Shown here piece by piece: positions 46,792 through 58,194 of a DNA stretch of 64,000 bases. The notes under the pieces are model-generated. The model had not been told where the DNA came from. It did no database searches and saw only the letters and a program-made list of their open reading frames with translations. The first letter of the stretch is position 1; every line of letters begins with the position of its first letter. This DNA is from Angiostrongylus vasorum. Lineage: Eukaryota; Nematoda; Chromadorea; Rhabditida; Metastrongylidae. The position numbers and the translations under genes were made by a program. The DNA lies in NCBI GenBank assembly GCA_018806985.1, contig JADANN010000249.1, forward strand, positions 149,690-213,689, written 5' to 3'.

Positions 46792-48300
46792 TTAATCAAT
46801 GTAGCTATAGGTGATAACTGTATTCATGGTCCCCATCCTATTGAACATGATCACTGGCAATCGATTGGAGTTGGGGACAATAGGCCCGCCGCTGCCTTTC
46901 ATCGAACGAAAACTAAATAGGAAACGTGTGCAATTATGCTTAGAAATGGTCAAATTTTCGAAAATACACCCTCACTGGTAGCCCGTCAGCTTCTGATCCT
47001 TTTGGGCTTTGATCTCAACTCCTCCTTTTGGACATCCACCTTCGTCATAACCGTGAGAGATCGACCTCACTTCGACCTTAATTTTCTTTCCGTCAGGCGC
47101 CTGAATCAAGTTCTATCACAGTCGAAATGATAATTTTTATTCGAAAAGTCGTGCCGTAATCATATAATTGCAAAAGTAGAACTGATTTCTAATGCTAGTA
47201 CCAAAGTCTAATCCACTAGCGAGATTCTGCGTTCGATTTTTTGCAACGAGATCTTCTCCACATCCCGACGGCTGAAACAGATTCAGTTCTCTTTTTTTAT
47301 TGGATTTACGGTAATCCTTAGCGCTCTTACTTACCCGCTGATCACATAGATTGCCACCGTAGCCACTCGGGCAAATACATGTGGAGCAGTGTCGTGGGTG
47401 AGGATAGCCCTCATTCGCACACTTGGCGGAAGTGGATTTCTTGCATATTGCTAAAGAATTAAAAAATTTTCAGTGTTGTCGAGTTCTAATAAAAAATAGT
47501 TGTAAGACCAACCATTGCATCCATAATGTTCGTTGATCATGAAAATATCTGAGAATGAAAGCAGCTCAGATCCCGTGGTCTTTTGGTGCCAATGATCACT
47601 GGGAACCATGGTGGGCCGGCCGTTTGCAGAATAACTGGGGGAATGCGGCAGTACAAAAAAAGCGCTGCGAAAAATTCCAAGCACATTTTCTACACCTTAG
47701 CTCATCGTAGTGCATGATGCTGCCGTAATCGTACGTTAGTCCATAGACACCAGCGTAACTCTCATTCAGTTTGTCGAAATCCGACCGGTGGTTTGGCCAA
47801 ACCAACATTATGAGTAATCTTCCTTAAATCCCATTCACTAATGCTTCCGTGAATACCCACTTTAATGTTTTGCATGAGGATTAAAAATGAAGCTGTCCCG
47901 ATCATATCGTTCCATTGTGTGAAATAATCCAAGCGCATGACCAATCTCATGAACAGCTGACCCAATCTTAATCATTTTCGATTGATTTACCGAGTTAAAA
48001 CATGTGAATAGGCCAAAAATATTGATGAAACGTGACAAATCTTAGAGTTTTAGTATGAAGGCGTCGTACTGTTGGCTCGAAATTCCCAATGGAGAGATGC
48101 TGAATTCCCGCCACGTCGACCTACCTCGGTTCCTTGACTGCGAGCACTTTGTCTCGAGCTGTAAATTAATTACTGGAAAAAAGCATGTCGTTTTTTTTCT
48201 GGAATGTGAGACAAGCCATTTTTGTCTCTCACGAATTCGATGCAGGTGGCATCCTTCCACACCTTTACGCCAATTCCGAAGATTTCTTGCACGACGTGAT
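46792..48300 (-). pseudogene. Astacin metalloprotease copy C (5' exons missing)
   Basis: Exons match copy B: 48,300 to about 48,200 (VVQEIFGIGVKVWKDATC); 48,158-48,070 (12 nt shorter, with in-frame TAG after KEPR); 47,966-47,696 (HEIGHALGLFH with a frame shift, SIMHYDEL); 47,634-47,513; 47,450-47,335 (EGF); 47,271-47,155 (CUB, followed by a GC instead of GT donor); 47,100-46,976; 46,912-46,792 (CUB end; a Cys codon TGT is CGT here). No signal-peptide or RTKRQ exon is found upstream before the RTE element at 50.45 kb. The nonsense codon, deletion and lost 5' exons make it a pseudogene. It is the nearest relative of copy B. Confidence 0.8.
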
Positions 48301-48530
48301 CTAAAATTCTAATTTTAATTGCATACGTTAGTGAATCTTAGACTAAATGGAAATTTCTAACGTTTGTACGGAAAATGTTGCTCAAACAGCTGCGGAGAAA
48401 GCGAAATGTACTGGAACCAACTTGGTTTTTATTTGTCCTTTAATCTCTCACTAAATTCGGCGTCCCATTTCCTAAAGTTTCTTTAAATTTTGCCTTTTTA
48501 AACACTGCTACATTGATTTCCATTCCTATG

Positions 48531-48815
48531 GCGCGTTTTGCGCAGTGGTAGGAGGCGCCACTGCTACATGCACGTGGAATCGATCACTGCGCCCATGGCC
48601 CACCAAGCCTTTCATCCCTCCGGGGACGGCAAATTGGTACCAGATTTGTCTGGGAGGATAGCAGCGCTGGCTCGACAAATCGGCCGGCCACCGCGAGTCA
48701 TTGTAAAGGCCAGGTATGCATTCAATCACCCCGAATGATACTTAATGAACTCGAATGCATAGCGCATCCTCCAGAGATTGATCAACGCCGAGAGCTTTAT
48801 ACTTTTATCCTTTAT
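48531..48815 (+). repeat. SINE S1 in astacin C upstream region
   Basis: Full-length S1: head TTGCGCAGTGGTAGGAGG, GACGGCAAATTGGTACCAG, tail GATTGATCAACGCCGAG followed by T-rich sequence. Absent from the equivalent place in copy B (34,335), so younger than the duplication. Confidence 0.75.
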
Positions 48816-48829
48816 TGCACGTTCATTAA

Positions 48830-49205
48830 TTTGTAAGTTTGCTAATACAACTATGTTCATCAGGAGCACGGTACTGGTTCAGTTCCGCCCCAAGTTCGCC
48901 GAGCTTGTCGTCTGTCCGCCGTCCTGAATTTGGCACCGGACTTGTTCGGGAAAAAAGTCACAGTCTACAATCCAATGGGGAACGCTTTAGCCAGGCTATC
49001 TAATGACCCAGGGAAGATCCATATGACCAGCATTACACCAGATTCAAGATTGAGTGAAAATCCTCAGAAAACAGTTGGAGCCACACCTAAAAGTTGGAAG
49101 ACTATAGTGGATGATTGATGCGGGGAAACGTGAATTGAATTTGAGAAGTGCTGCCTGCCGCACAGTAGACGTGGAGACGAGTCATATAAAAAGATAAATC
49201 AATAT
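48830..49205 (+). repeat. SINE S2 in astacin C upstream region
   Basis: Body (CAATCCAATGGGGAACGC), AAAGTTGGAAGAC and tail AAAAAGATAAATCA. Orthologous by position to the S2 at 34,340 in copy B. Confidence 0.65.
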
Positions 49206-49514
49206 TAATATTTCTAATTCTCTGTTATTTACTATGTATTACCATTACTGTTACCTGATTCCTCTATTATTTCTATTATTATTAATATTATAATTATTCT
49301 CACTATTATTTATTGCCCTTTTGTTCATTCCTTGTAATTAATCACATTACCACTAATACTACTTCAGAGTTCTTCAAATTAGGGCGGGATTTTAGCATGT
49401 AACTTTCAAGTCTTTACATCTCAGCTCAGAAAAAGCTATGTTAATCGAAATAAAACCACTGCAATCTACATATTCATGCTTACGAGAAACAACTCTGTTT
49501 GTAATGCAATATTT

Positions 49515-49893
49515 GATAGTTGATACTTGAATGGCCCGTCCTCACTAGTTGTGCGTGCCCCAGCACAATGACCATTTTTCGGAGATTTGCTGGTTAAGCC
49601 ATTGTGGTTCCCTGGAGTCGAGGTCTGGCCAAATTCTTCCCCCAAGTCTTCACCACCACAGGCAGTCGCAGCCCATGTGGATCAGAGGAAGATTTGCCAC
49701 CATGATACCAGGACGGTGGTGGGTCCTGGTATTGGTTTATTCTTAGCTAGGCTTTCTGATGGGAACGGCGGACTCTTTCTCAGCTTGGGAGAACCAGCCA
49801 GCGAATGAATCCCCCTCTGTACTGTACATCGCAGTTCGACACCCAGGAACACCTCCCAGCAACGATGAGGCGGTAAACCGTTGGGAGGTGTGA
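49515..49893 (-). repeat. SINE S3 in astacin C upstream region
   Basis: Minus-strand S3 from the 3' end ACTTGAATGGCCCGTCC to the head TAAACCGTTGGGAGG. Not present at the equivalent place in copy B. Confidence 0.7.
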
Positions 49894-50454
49894 TGCAATA
49901 TTATTAATAATTGCAAAAAGTTGTGTGTCCGCTTAAACAGGCGATGTAGTTGTGGGAAGCAGATTCAGAATGCTGAAACATTTCTCGTGCAAAAACTGCA
50001 TGAAGTAGCGTTAACCGGATAGGCGAGGGATCCTGCGAGTGCAGTGGAAGCACAGGCTTACGTAGCCCACCTCGTTGAACGTGTACACCGACGGTATAAC
50101 ATGTAGTCGTGCGCAATATAGGATCGTCCAATTCCCCCCAGCATCCATTTGTCGATATTAGTCAACTATTAAAGCTTTCTCAGATGAAGCAAAACAGTTG
50201 AAATGATGCCTACACTGAGTTCTTTCTACGAGTTCTCGAACAGTTGTGTGTACATTTGCTTTTAAGAAAGCGTTCAACTCCTTGTCGCAAACGAAGAAGG
50301 ACATCAGGGACTTTTCCCTTTATCAAGATCGAATTTGTTACACCGTTTTTTCATGGAAACCAAGCTCGTGTTTTGCGTTCGTTAACGCCTTCCTCGCCCA
50401 CACCTCATTGATGTTTCTAGACTTCTGAAGTGGACTCCAAGGATCACCCTCATA

Positions 50455-52690
50455 TAAGAGATCACAAGCCGGTTAGTCGCGAGGATAGGTGGCGCGTCCC
50501 CAGGTGGCGGGTAGGGGGTTAGTCGCGACCAAAAGCGACCTTTGCTTCCCTGAGACGCACATGGACCCAGGGGATGGAGTCCCTGTTTCTGCTGCGCGGA
50601 TTTGGCACAAAATTTCTGTATTTGCTAGCCGTATTCATGCATGCGTGCTTGGGGGGCGTTCTCGCTTATGCGGATTGTATTCTACGAGTCAGTTCGGCCA
50701 AAAACCCCACAATCAAGTGACAGGGAAGTATATGGGAGGCGGTTAGGGAGTCGCCTCCAACAAATAAGCTCCATGCCCACTCTGCGAGAGAATGGCAAGG
50801 TGCCCGTGAGTATGCCCAGCCCCCCACGTTCAGAGGCCAGCAAGCTATACGTGGGTATTCAAATGCTAAACACAGCAAGCGGGCGTCATTCTCCTGACCC
50901 CGAAAGAACCGCCAATTTCGCAGCGTTGATAGGACGAGTACGGAGAGGCTGCTAAGATCTCAGGGCCAGTGGAAGCTGCTTGGATCGCAAAGAACAAAAG
51001 TGACGATCTGTACCTACATTGCACGTACACCTGCATCTGAGTCCTCGATAGAAGACTTGATCATGCAAGCAAGAAGGATAAGGTACGACGTCATCGGCGT
51101 GTCCGAGACGAGACCACACCACCCATTCAACGTCGTCTATGACACCCGAGAAGAACTGTTCCTCGGAACACGCGACGGTAGAGGAGTCGGCGGCGTCGGC
51201 GCTCTCGTCAACACGAATTTGTCTATGAAAATCGATTCATTCGAACAGCTTACAATCCGAATCGGACGTTTACGATTAAAAAGATGTGGATCAATACCGG
51301 CTTTGACAATCTTCCTCGTTTACGCGCCGACATCAAACAATGACGAAGAACAAGTCGAAGCGTTCTGTATGGACTTGGGGAAGTTCTACAGAGGAGACCA
51401 TACATTCTTCAAGGTCGTCATTGGAGATTTGAACGCCAAGACTGGACCAAGAAGAACGTCTGAAGAACATCACATTGGGACCCACGGATTACAATGGTAA
51501 GGACAAGGTATGCGTCTTTCTGAGTTCATAATGACGACCAGGACCATCCATGGTAACTCGCAATTCCAAAACTCCACTCTCAGAGTAGCATAACGAAATA
51601 AACCACATCATAGTAAATAGAAGGTTTTGCCTAACCGATGTCGCCGTTATCCTAAAATTCTACACGGGATCAGACCATGTCTATTTCATGCAAGATTCTA
51701 TTTCTCGCGGAAAAGAGGAAAAGACGCTGAATTGAAAAAGCGAAGTCCCGGAACCACCACAAACTGGGACTTATTCAATTGATTAGTCCGCTGTTAGGGA
51801 GGATGCCGTTGCGATAACATCGGCGAGGAATACGATCGGCTCATTCAACATCTTCACGTTAGCGCTATGGAAGCTGAGAGCTCTAAAGTCACCAAGAGAC
51901 GTCTGTCTCCAGAAACACTCGAGCTGATACGCCAGCGAGGAATCGCACGAGCTGCAGGCAACCGCGAACTAACGTCCGAACTTGCAAAACAATACAGACA
52001 GACGATAAAAGAAGATCTTAAAGAGAGAAGAGCAACAGTAATGGTCGAAGCTGCGGAGGTTGGAAAAGCATTCGCAAAGCCCACCGAAGCATCGCCAATT
52101 ACAACACCGAAATGATTGTACCCGACGCCCAGACGGAACAGTTACAGCGTCCAGAAAGGCAATAGAGAAAATCATTCACGGATACTACTCAGATCTCTTC
52201 GATAGCCACGTCCACCTTCCGTCATATGAAATAAAGGAGGATGGATATGTTGCACCACCGGTTCTCCCTTCCGAAATCCGACATGCCATTTCATCGGTGG
52301 AAAAATCAAACAGCACCAGGTCCGGAGAGGATAAGATGCTCGCCGACTTTGATAACGCCTGTGGGAAGATTGGTCTTCGAGTAAATCTCACAAAAACGAC
52401 GCTCATGAGGAACGGATTGGTTCCGTATGCCCCATTCACGCTCAACGGAACGAATATCTCCAAATGCTCCAATTATATCTATCTAGGTTGGGTAAACCAA
52501 TATGATGAAACACTTAGCTCCAGAGCTGAGCAGAAAGAAACGAGCGGCCTGGGGAGCTTTCAAAAGCATCGAGGTTATAGTGAAGAGGACAAAGAACACC
52601 CGACTGCGTGCTAACCTTTTCGACTCAATGGTACATTCTGCCTTAACGTATGCGTCAAGAACCTGGTCGCTGCGTAAACAGGATGAAAAG
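50455..52690 (+). mobile_element. RTE-type LINE, family A, copy 1 (internally deleted)
   Basis: A 5' region of 540 bp shared with the 58.2-kb copy, then an AP-type endonuclease (51,000-51,500: [30 protein letters not shown]), the region between endonuclease and RT (51,867-52,115: SPETLELIRQRGIARAAGN), the SDLFDSHVHLPSYEI segment, then a jump near 52,320 to the RT C-terminus (LADFDNACGKIGLRVNL). The RT palm with FADD is missing. The 3' end is cut at 52,690, where S4-related sequence begins. Not capable of self-mobilisation. Confidence 0.8.
51000..51500 (+). CDS. RTE endonuclease domain (family A, copy 1)
   Basis: 166-codon open frame of an exonuclease/endonuclease/phosphatase-fold domain that nicks the target in LINE retrotransposition. 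Visible conserved parts: ISET-like VSETR (catalytic Glu), [14 protein letters not shown], and GDLNAKTG (Asp/Asn site). The frame enters from upstream without a clear ATG. It ends after HIGTHGLQW at a stop where copy 2 continues. Confidence 0.7.
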   Translation: MTICTYIARTPASESSIEDLIMQARRIRYDVIGVSETRPHHPFNVVYDTREELFLGTRDGRGVGGVGALVNTNLSMKIDSFEQLTIRIGRLRLKRCGSIPALTIFLVYAPTSNNDEEQVEAFCMDLGKFYRGDHTFFKVVIGDLNAKTGPRRTSEEHHIGTHGLQW

Positions 52691-52694
52691 ATTC

Positions 52695-53215
52695 ACACAA
52701 CGCCATGCAGGTCCTTAGTTTCGCTTGTCTCTCAGCTATTTCTATCGATCTCTGTCATCAGCAATCACCCGTCAGAGGAATTGATCTGGGGAGCCCAAAT
52801 CACCAACGAACCCAGTTAAGCTGATGCTTTGGTTGTAATCACAATATTAACCCTTTTGTTTGCTGCCTAGTGTTTTTAATGGCAGGGTATATTGCGAAAA
52901 TATAACTTTTAACAGTGCTGAGATATTTGCAAAACTCCGGACCGCAGGTGCCTGCGGTGGGGAACAAACGTGTTGTTGTCCTTTCCGAGGAGTAACGCGT
53001 TCACCACCACACCATGCAGGTCCTTCGTTTCGACTGTCTCTCAGCTAGTTCTATCGATCAGCGCCATCAGCAATCACCCGTCAACGGGATTGATCTGAGG
53101 AGCCCATATCGGCATTAGAACCCAGTTAGGCTGTACAATAGCGCGTTCGTTCCCCACCGCAGACACCTGCGGTCCCGAGCTTTTGCAAATATCTCAGCAC
53201 CGTTATAAGTAACAA
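52695..53215. repeat. SINE S4 cluster, inverted pair
   Basis: A minus S4 unit (about 52,830-53,020, head TAACGCGTTCACCACCAC antisense) faces a partial plus unit (53,128-53,210, GCGCGTTCGTTCCCCACC). A 110-bp segment (from CCATGCAGGTCCTTCGTTTC to CCCAGTTAGGC) occurs twice, at 52,705-52,822 and 53,025-53,130. The ends TTTTGCAAATATCTC are inverted. Confidence 0.6.
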
Positions 53216-53224
53216 GTGTTTATA

Positions 53225-53450
53225 TTGTTGAGCTTGCACGACGCTAATAGAGATTTTTATTCGGATAACGTTTCGACGTCTTCGTCTTCATCAGAGCCAA
53301 CGATCCTTCTCGATGGTCCACAGTTCTTCCTCTTCTCGATGTAGCGCCTTCATAATCTCACCGACACGTATCTTCTCGTCAGTGGAACACTGCGCGATTG
53401 AGGCATACTCATCCGTCGATGCTCTTTTATACAAAGCGGTTATTATTGAT
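53225..53450 (-). repeat. TATA-plus-hammerhead module, best copy
   Basis: Minus strand: TATAAAA (53,431-53,425), then 131 nt to an intact hammerhead core at 53,294-53,267. A retroelement terminal-repeat module is the simplest reading. No ORF of the parent element is attached here. Confidence 0.6.
53267..53294 (-). ncRNA. Hammerhead ribozyme, intact core
   Basis: Minus strand: CTGATGA (53,294-53,288), A, helix II GACG/CGTC with AAGA tetraloop (53,286-53,275), GAAA (53,274-53,271), CGTT with GTT as cleavage triplet. Helix III is the palindrome ACGT with no loop. Flanking GGCT and ATCC partially pair as helix I. Confidence 0.7.
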
Positions 53451-53465
53451 TTGATTATCCGTAAT

Positions 53466-53735
53466 GGGCACGTGTGGCACAGTGGTTGGAGGCACTCTGC
53501 AACACACACGTGGGATGGATTTCCGCGCCCATGACCCACCAAACCTTCCATCCCTCAGAGGTCAGCAAATTGGTACCAGACTTGTCTGGGAGGATATCAG
53601 CACTAGTTCGATACATCGGTAGGCCACCGCGAGTCATTGTAAGACCAGATATGCGTTCGATCACTTCCAAACGATGCTTCATGTAGTCGAATGCATGGCG
53701 CATCCTTCAGGGGTTGATCAACGCCGAGAGCTATA
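53466..53735 (+). repeat. SINE S1
   Basis: Head GTGGCACAGTGGTTGGAGG; central GGTACCAGACTTGTCTGGGA, the clearest copy of the palindrome CCAGACTTGTCTGG; tail GGTTGATCAACGCCGAGAG. Confidence 0.7.
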
Positions 53736-53747
53736 TTCTACACGTAC

Positions 53748-53750
<3 letters not shown>

Positions 53751-53788
<38 letters not shown>
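53751..53788. repeat. (TA)n microsatellite
   Basis: Pure TA run directly after the S1 tail, probably grown from it. Confidence 0.9.
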
Positions 53789-53789
<1 letters not shown>

Positions 53790-53791
<2 letters not shown>

Positions 53792-55195
53792 TGTCGTTGA
53801 TAATAATTTGTTTTTTCGACGGATAATCAGACCAATAGGTAGCAAATAAAAAAATTAACTTTGAAAAATACTTTCAAATCCCAAAAATCTTAATCGACGC
53901 TCCTCTTGATTTGAATCTGTTGTTTGTCGTTTTTGTTGATGTTGTGCTCTGAATTCGTTTGGAATTATGTCTATGATTAACAAAAACTAGCCAACACTAC
54001 ACATACAAAGCGAAATTCTTGTCTCGATGTGAGAAATCATCGTGTTCTATTGATGGCGGAATACTTTTCTGTCGAATTTCGTAGAGACAAACAAGCCTTC
54101 TAGCCCTTCACAGTGTCTTCCTTTCGAAAGTTCTGAATAGCGCATTTGATTTCAATATATGCTAAAATGCAGTTTTCTCTGCAACTCTTCGATGAGGGAG
54201 ATCACGACTTAAACCAGCTGGTAATATGCTGCAGGCTTTCTGCTGGTGTGCATAACGGGTGACCAACTTGCGTAGTTGAAGATGCGACTGCACTTCAGAT
54301 GCAACTCGAGGACTTGTGCACCAAAGGGGAAGCGGTGCCACATAACAAAATGTCGCCGACCTTGGACGGCGATCAAGCGCTCCGCGAAGGTAGCGAGGAG
54401 AGATTGAAGTGACCCGAAAGAGTTCTAGTGGGAGCGTCGAACCAGTAAATATCTCGCGCCATAAGAGGTCTTCTAGACAGTACCAGGATGCGGCTAGCAG
54501 AACGCAATTTGACAGAACGTTTAAAAATAGTTCATACTGGAAGTGACAGACTGGATTGAAACGAACTGGCTTGGTTGTGGTCATCAAGGAGGCTAATACT
54601 ATTCACCTTTGACTTGAAAAATACTCTTGCCGAAATTAGATTCCCGGCCTTCTCAGTGGGAAATATTGCAATTTGACCATATCACCATTAATCGACGGTT
54701 TTGCACAACTGCTGCTCGAAATTATTACCCAACGATCCTTTTCAGTTAAGGAGCAGAAACCTGTATGTTCGAGAAAAAATTTCTTCCACTAGAGTCGTTG
54801 CAAGAATTTTTCTACCATTTCGAAGGACTCTTGTAAAACAGTGCTTTCTGCAATTCAATGAAGAATAACATTTAGTCAACCAATATCTTCACAGCAATCC
54901 TAAGAAAGCCGAGAAACTGAAAGTCACCAAAGAAACTTTCTAGAGGAACCGCTACCTGATAGGTCACCACTGATCTGCGCCCACCCACAGAAAAATGCTT
55001 ATCTTTGCACACAGGATTCCTTAGGCAGAAAAATGTCAGCAATGCAGGCGAAAACTGCAGTGGTTAACAACGTACTTGAGACGTTGTGTAGTAAAGCAAT
55101 GGACCCACTTTCCATTAACTTCAGCATTAATCAATAGTTGACATTTCTTAATGAACAAACACGACGTTGTCATTATAATATCTACTCGAAATACT
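53790..55195. other. No assignable feature
   Basis: A 141-codon minus frame at 54,587-54,162 has no recognisable motif and no supporting splice or poly(A) signal that I can see. Probably chance. Confidence 0.35.
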
Positions 55196-55197
55196 TG

Positions 55198-55447
55198 ATG
55201 TTAAAAAGCAATATCAGAATCCACCACCGTCCTGGTGTGGACCTAGTCGCATGGTGGCAAATATCCCTCTGATCCACAAATGCGGCGACTACCCGTGGTA
55301 GTGACGACCAGGGACAGACTTCGGCCAGGCTGTCCTCGCTACTCAAAGGAACCACAGTGGTTAAACAAACAAATCTCTGGGAAATGGAAATTATGCTGGG
55401 GCCCGCACAACCAGTGAAGAGGGCCATCCAAGTATCCAAGTTTCCAG
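55198..55447 (+). repeat. SINE S3 (5'-truncated)
   Basis: Retains the body and the 3' end TGCTGGGGCCCGCACAACC and CCATCCAAGTATCCAAG. The head is missing. Confidence 0.65.
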
Positions 55448-55449
55448 GT

Positions 55450-56430
55450 ACTTGCCGTTTCGACGGTTTCACTTTCTCTTTTTATAATTTCCTAAGATGG
55501 TGAAGCCGTGGTAATATTATATCTGAAGTCTAGGCAGGGTGGCGAGGTTTTATGACAGAGCCGGTTGAGCTAGCCGTAGCTACACTTTCATTGTCACGCC
55601 AAAGACAATGAAATGATAGTAAAAATTGACCCTCATCGCATCATTTTTGCTAAGCAAGGAGAGCCGAAAGGTTAATTCTGACGAAAGGCGAAGACTACTG
55701 GAATTCAGGAGTCTTGCGCTGCAATTACTGGATGCACAGGCCCAAATATTTAAGCCGAGATACTGAATTTTAAAGCTCGCGGGGTGAAATCCTGTATAGT
55801 AACTAGTGCACAAAATGCTTACTATCTCTTTTATTTCAATGCACATTTACGAGGCTAATCCCGTCAAGCGTTTTAGAAGAACAGCGCTTTGGGACGCCAA
55901 CCTAAAGGGACGCACCGACGTGAAAGGAGGGAGGTCCCCCAGCTCGAGGGACCAGGTAATCAAGTATCGCCACGGTTTGATTAAACAATAAATTTACAAA
56001 AAAAGAACAAGACAAGGGAAACCTTGGCATAACCGTCAAGCCTGTAGAAAAATTTTAGCTAACACGATGTCAGCCTTTCCTTTCTGTAAAGCGGTGCACT
56101 TCCATTCAACTTCTTCATGTTTAAGATCGTCTTTATCATCAAAATTTAGTGCCTTGAACACCTAACGAAGTCAAGGTTTGTACAGGTGTTTTACTCGCCC
56201 AGTCCTTTTCGAGAAACCATGGCTTTTGAGGAATAAATTACATCCACTAAATAGGGATTCCTCCACTGTTACTACTGAACCGAATACTGAATACATCTCT
56301 GAAAACAAATAGTTCTTTTTTTTTCTGTGTGCAGTCTTGAATACTTCACTTGCTCCAGATTTTATAAACATCCTTCATTTCAAACAAAAGTGAAACAGCT
56401 GGCAAAACTTATTCCAAACTCTAGGAATTT
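55450..56430. other. 3' flank of astacin D; nothing else assigned
   Basis: From about 55,990 it shares diverged blocks (AAAAGAACAAGACAAGGGAA, GCATAACCGTCAAGCC) with the 3' flanks of copies B and C. Left of that nothing is recognised. Confidence 0.4.
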
Positions 56431-56437
56431 CTGGTGC

Positions 56438-57953
56438 TTAATCAATGTAACTAAAGGTGAAAGTTGCATTCATAGTCCCCCACTCTATTGAATATGATCA
56501 CTGGCAGTCGATTGGAGTTGGAGACAATAGGCCCACAGCTGCCCTTCATCGAACAAAAACTTAATGAACAACTATGTGGAATTGTGCTAAAAACCGTGGA
56601 ATTTTCACTCTCACCGGTAGCCCGTCAGCTTTTGATCCTTTTGAGCTTTAACCTCAACTGCTCCTTTTGGACATCCACTTTCGTCGTATCCTTGAGAGAT
56701 CGACGCGATTTCGACCTTGACTTTCTTTCCTACAGGCGCCTGAACGAAGATTTATCACGATCAAAACAGTAATTCTTTTTCGAACAGTTGTACCGTAATC
56801 ATATAATTGCAAAAATGGAACTGATTTCTAGTACTGGTCCCAGTGCCTAGTCTAAAGGTGACTTTTTGCGTTCGATTTGTTGCAGAGAGATTTTCTCCAC
56901 ATCCCGGCGGCTGAAACAAATCCAGTTTTCCTTTTTTTGTTGGATTTACCGTAATTCTTAGCGCTCCTACTTACCCGCCGATCACACAGAATGCCACCGT
57001 AACCACCCGGACAAATACAGGTGGAACAGTTTCGTGGATGAGGATAGCCTTCGTTGGTACACTTGGCGGACGAGGACCTGCTACATTTTTGCTAAAGAAT
57101 TAGACTTTTTAAATGTTATCGGGCTCTAATAAAAAATGGGTGCAAGACTAACCATTGCATCCATAATGTTCATTGATCATGAAAATGTCTGAGAAAGAAA
57201 TCAGCTCAGATCCCATCGTTTTTTGATACCAAAGATCTCTGGCAATCATGGCGGGCCGACCATTTACAGAATAACTGAGAAGTGTGGCAATACTCAACAG
57301 CGCCGCAAATAATTCCAAGCACAGTTTGAAAACCTTTAGCTCATCGTAGTGCATGATGCTCCCGTAATCGTATGTTAGTCCGTAGACTTCAGCATAGCCC
57401 TGATGTAGTTCTTCGAACTCGGTGCGTTGGTTTGGCCAAACCAACATTATGAGTAATCTTTTCTTATATCGCAGTCACTAATGCTTCTATAACGACCCAC
57501 TTTAACATTTTCCATAGCGATTTTTAATGAAGCGGTCTCGATCATATCGTTCCATTGTGTGGAATAATCCAAGCGCATGGCCAATCTCGTGGATAGCTGA
57601 CGCTACCTTAATCAACACCTACCTTTTTTTCTGAGTTAACCTTGTGAGTAGGATAAAAAATATTGATGAAACATGGTAGTACTAGAGCTCCTGTTTGCAT
57701 GCGACTTACTGTCGGCTTCAAATCTCCAATGGAGAGATGCTGAACTCCGCCACGTCGACCAACCTCCGAGAACGACTCCGGTTCCTTGACTACGACCACT
57801 TTGTCCCGAGCTACAAACCAGTTAATGTAAATAGCATTTCACTTTTTTCTTGTGCGATGTAAGACAAGCCATTTTTGTCGTCCACGAAGTCGATGCAGGT
57901 GGCATCGTTCCAAACCTTTGGGCCAATCTTGAAGAATTCTTGCACGGCGTTGT
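56438..57953 (-). pseudogene. Astacin metalloprotease copy D (3' part; 5' exons probably beyond the window)
   Basis: Exons in order: 57,953 to about 57,850 (AVQEFFKIGPKVWNDATCIDF); 57,810-57,710 (with a perfect GTAAGT donor); 57,606-57,334 (HEIGHALGLFHTMERYDRD, then a one-base shift and stop before IAMENVKVG; later TYDYGSIMHYDEL); 57,274-57,153 (MINEHYGC); 57,091-56,975 ([12 protein letters not shown]); 56,910-56,794, 56,739-56,615 and 56,559-56,438 (CUB; one extra G in a GGGGG run shifts the last exon). The expected RTKRQ and signal exons would lie right of 63.6 kb, since the shared intron segment reappears at 62,990-63,615. The RTE insertion at 58.2-62.4 kb sits in that intron. Most diverged of the three minus-strand copies. 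Confidence 0.75.
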
Positions 57954-58194
57954 CTAAAAACTTAAACTTTATCTGTACACGTTAAGGAATTTTAGAAGAA
58001 ATGAAAATTTCTTGTGTTTCTACAAAAATGTATCTCAAACAGCTGCCAAAAAGGCAAATTCTACCGAAATCGACAAGATTTATGTTCCGACTTTCAACAT
58101 TTCGTCGACACCGACACCCAATTTTCTGAAGTTTTTCAAAGGTTCCCTTTTCTAACGTTGCATAATTAATTTTATTACCCTCGCAACCACGGAG

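Noticed and set aside
54162..54587. 141-codon minus frame
   Set aside because: No recognisable domain, no poly(A) or splice support, and composition like non-coding sequence.
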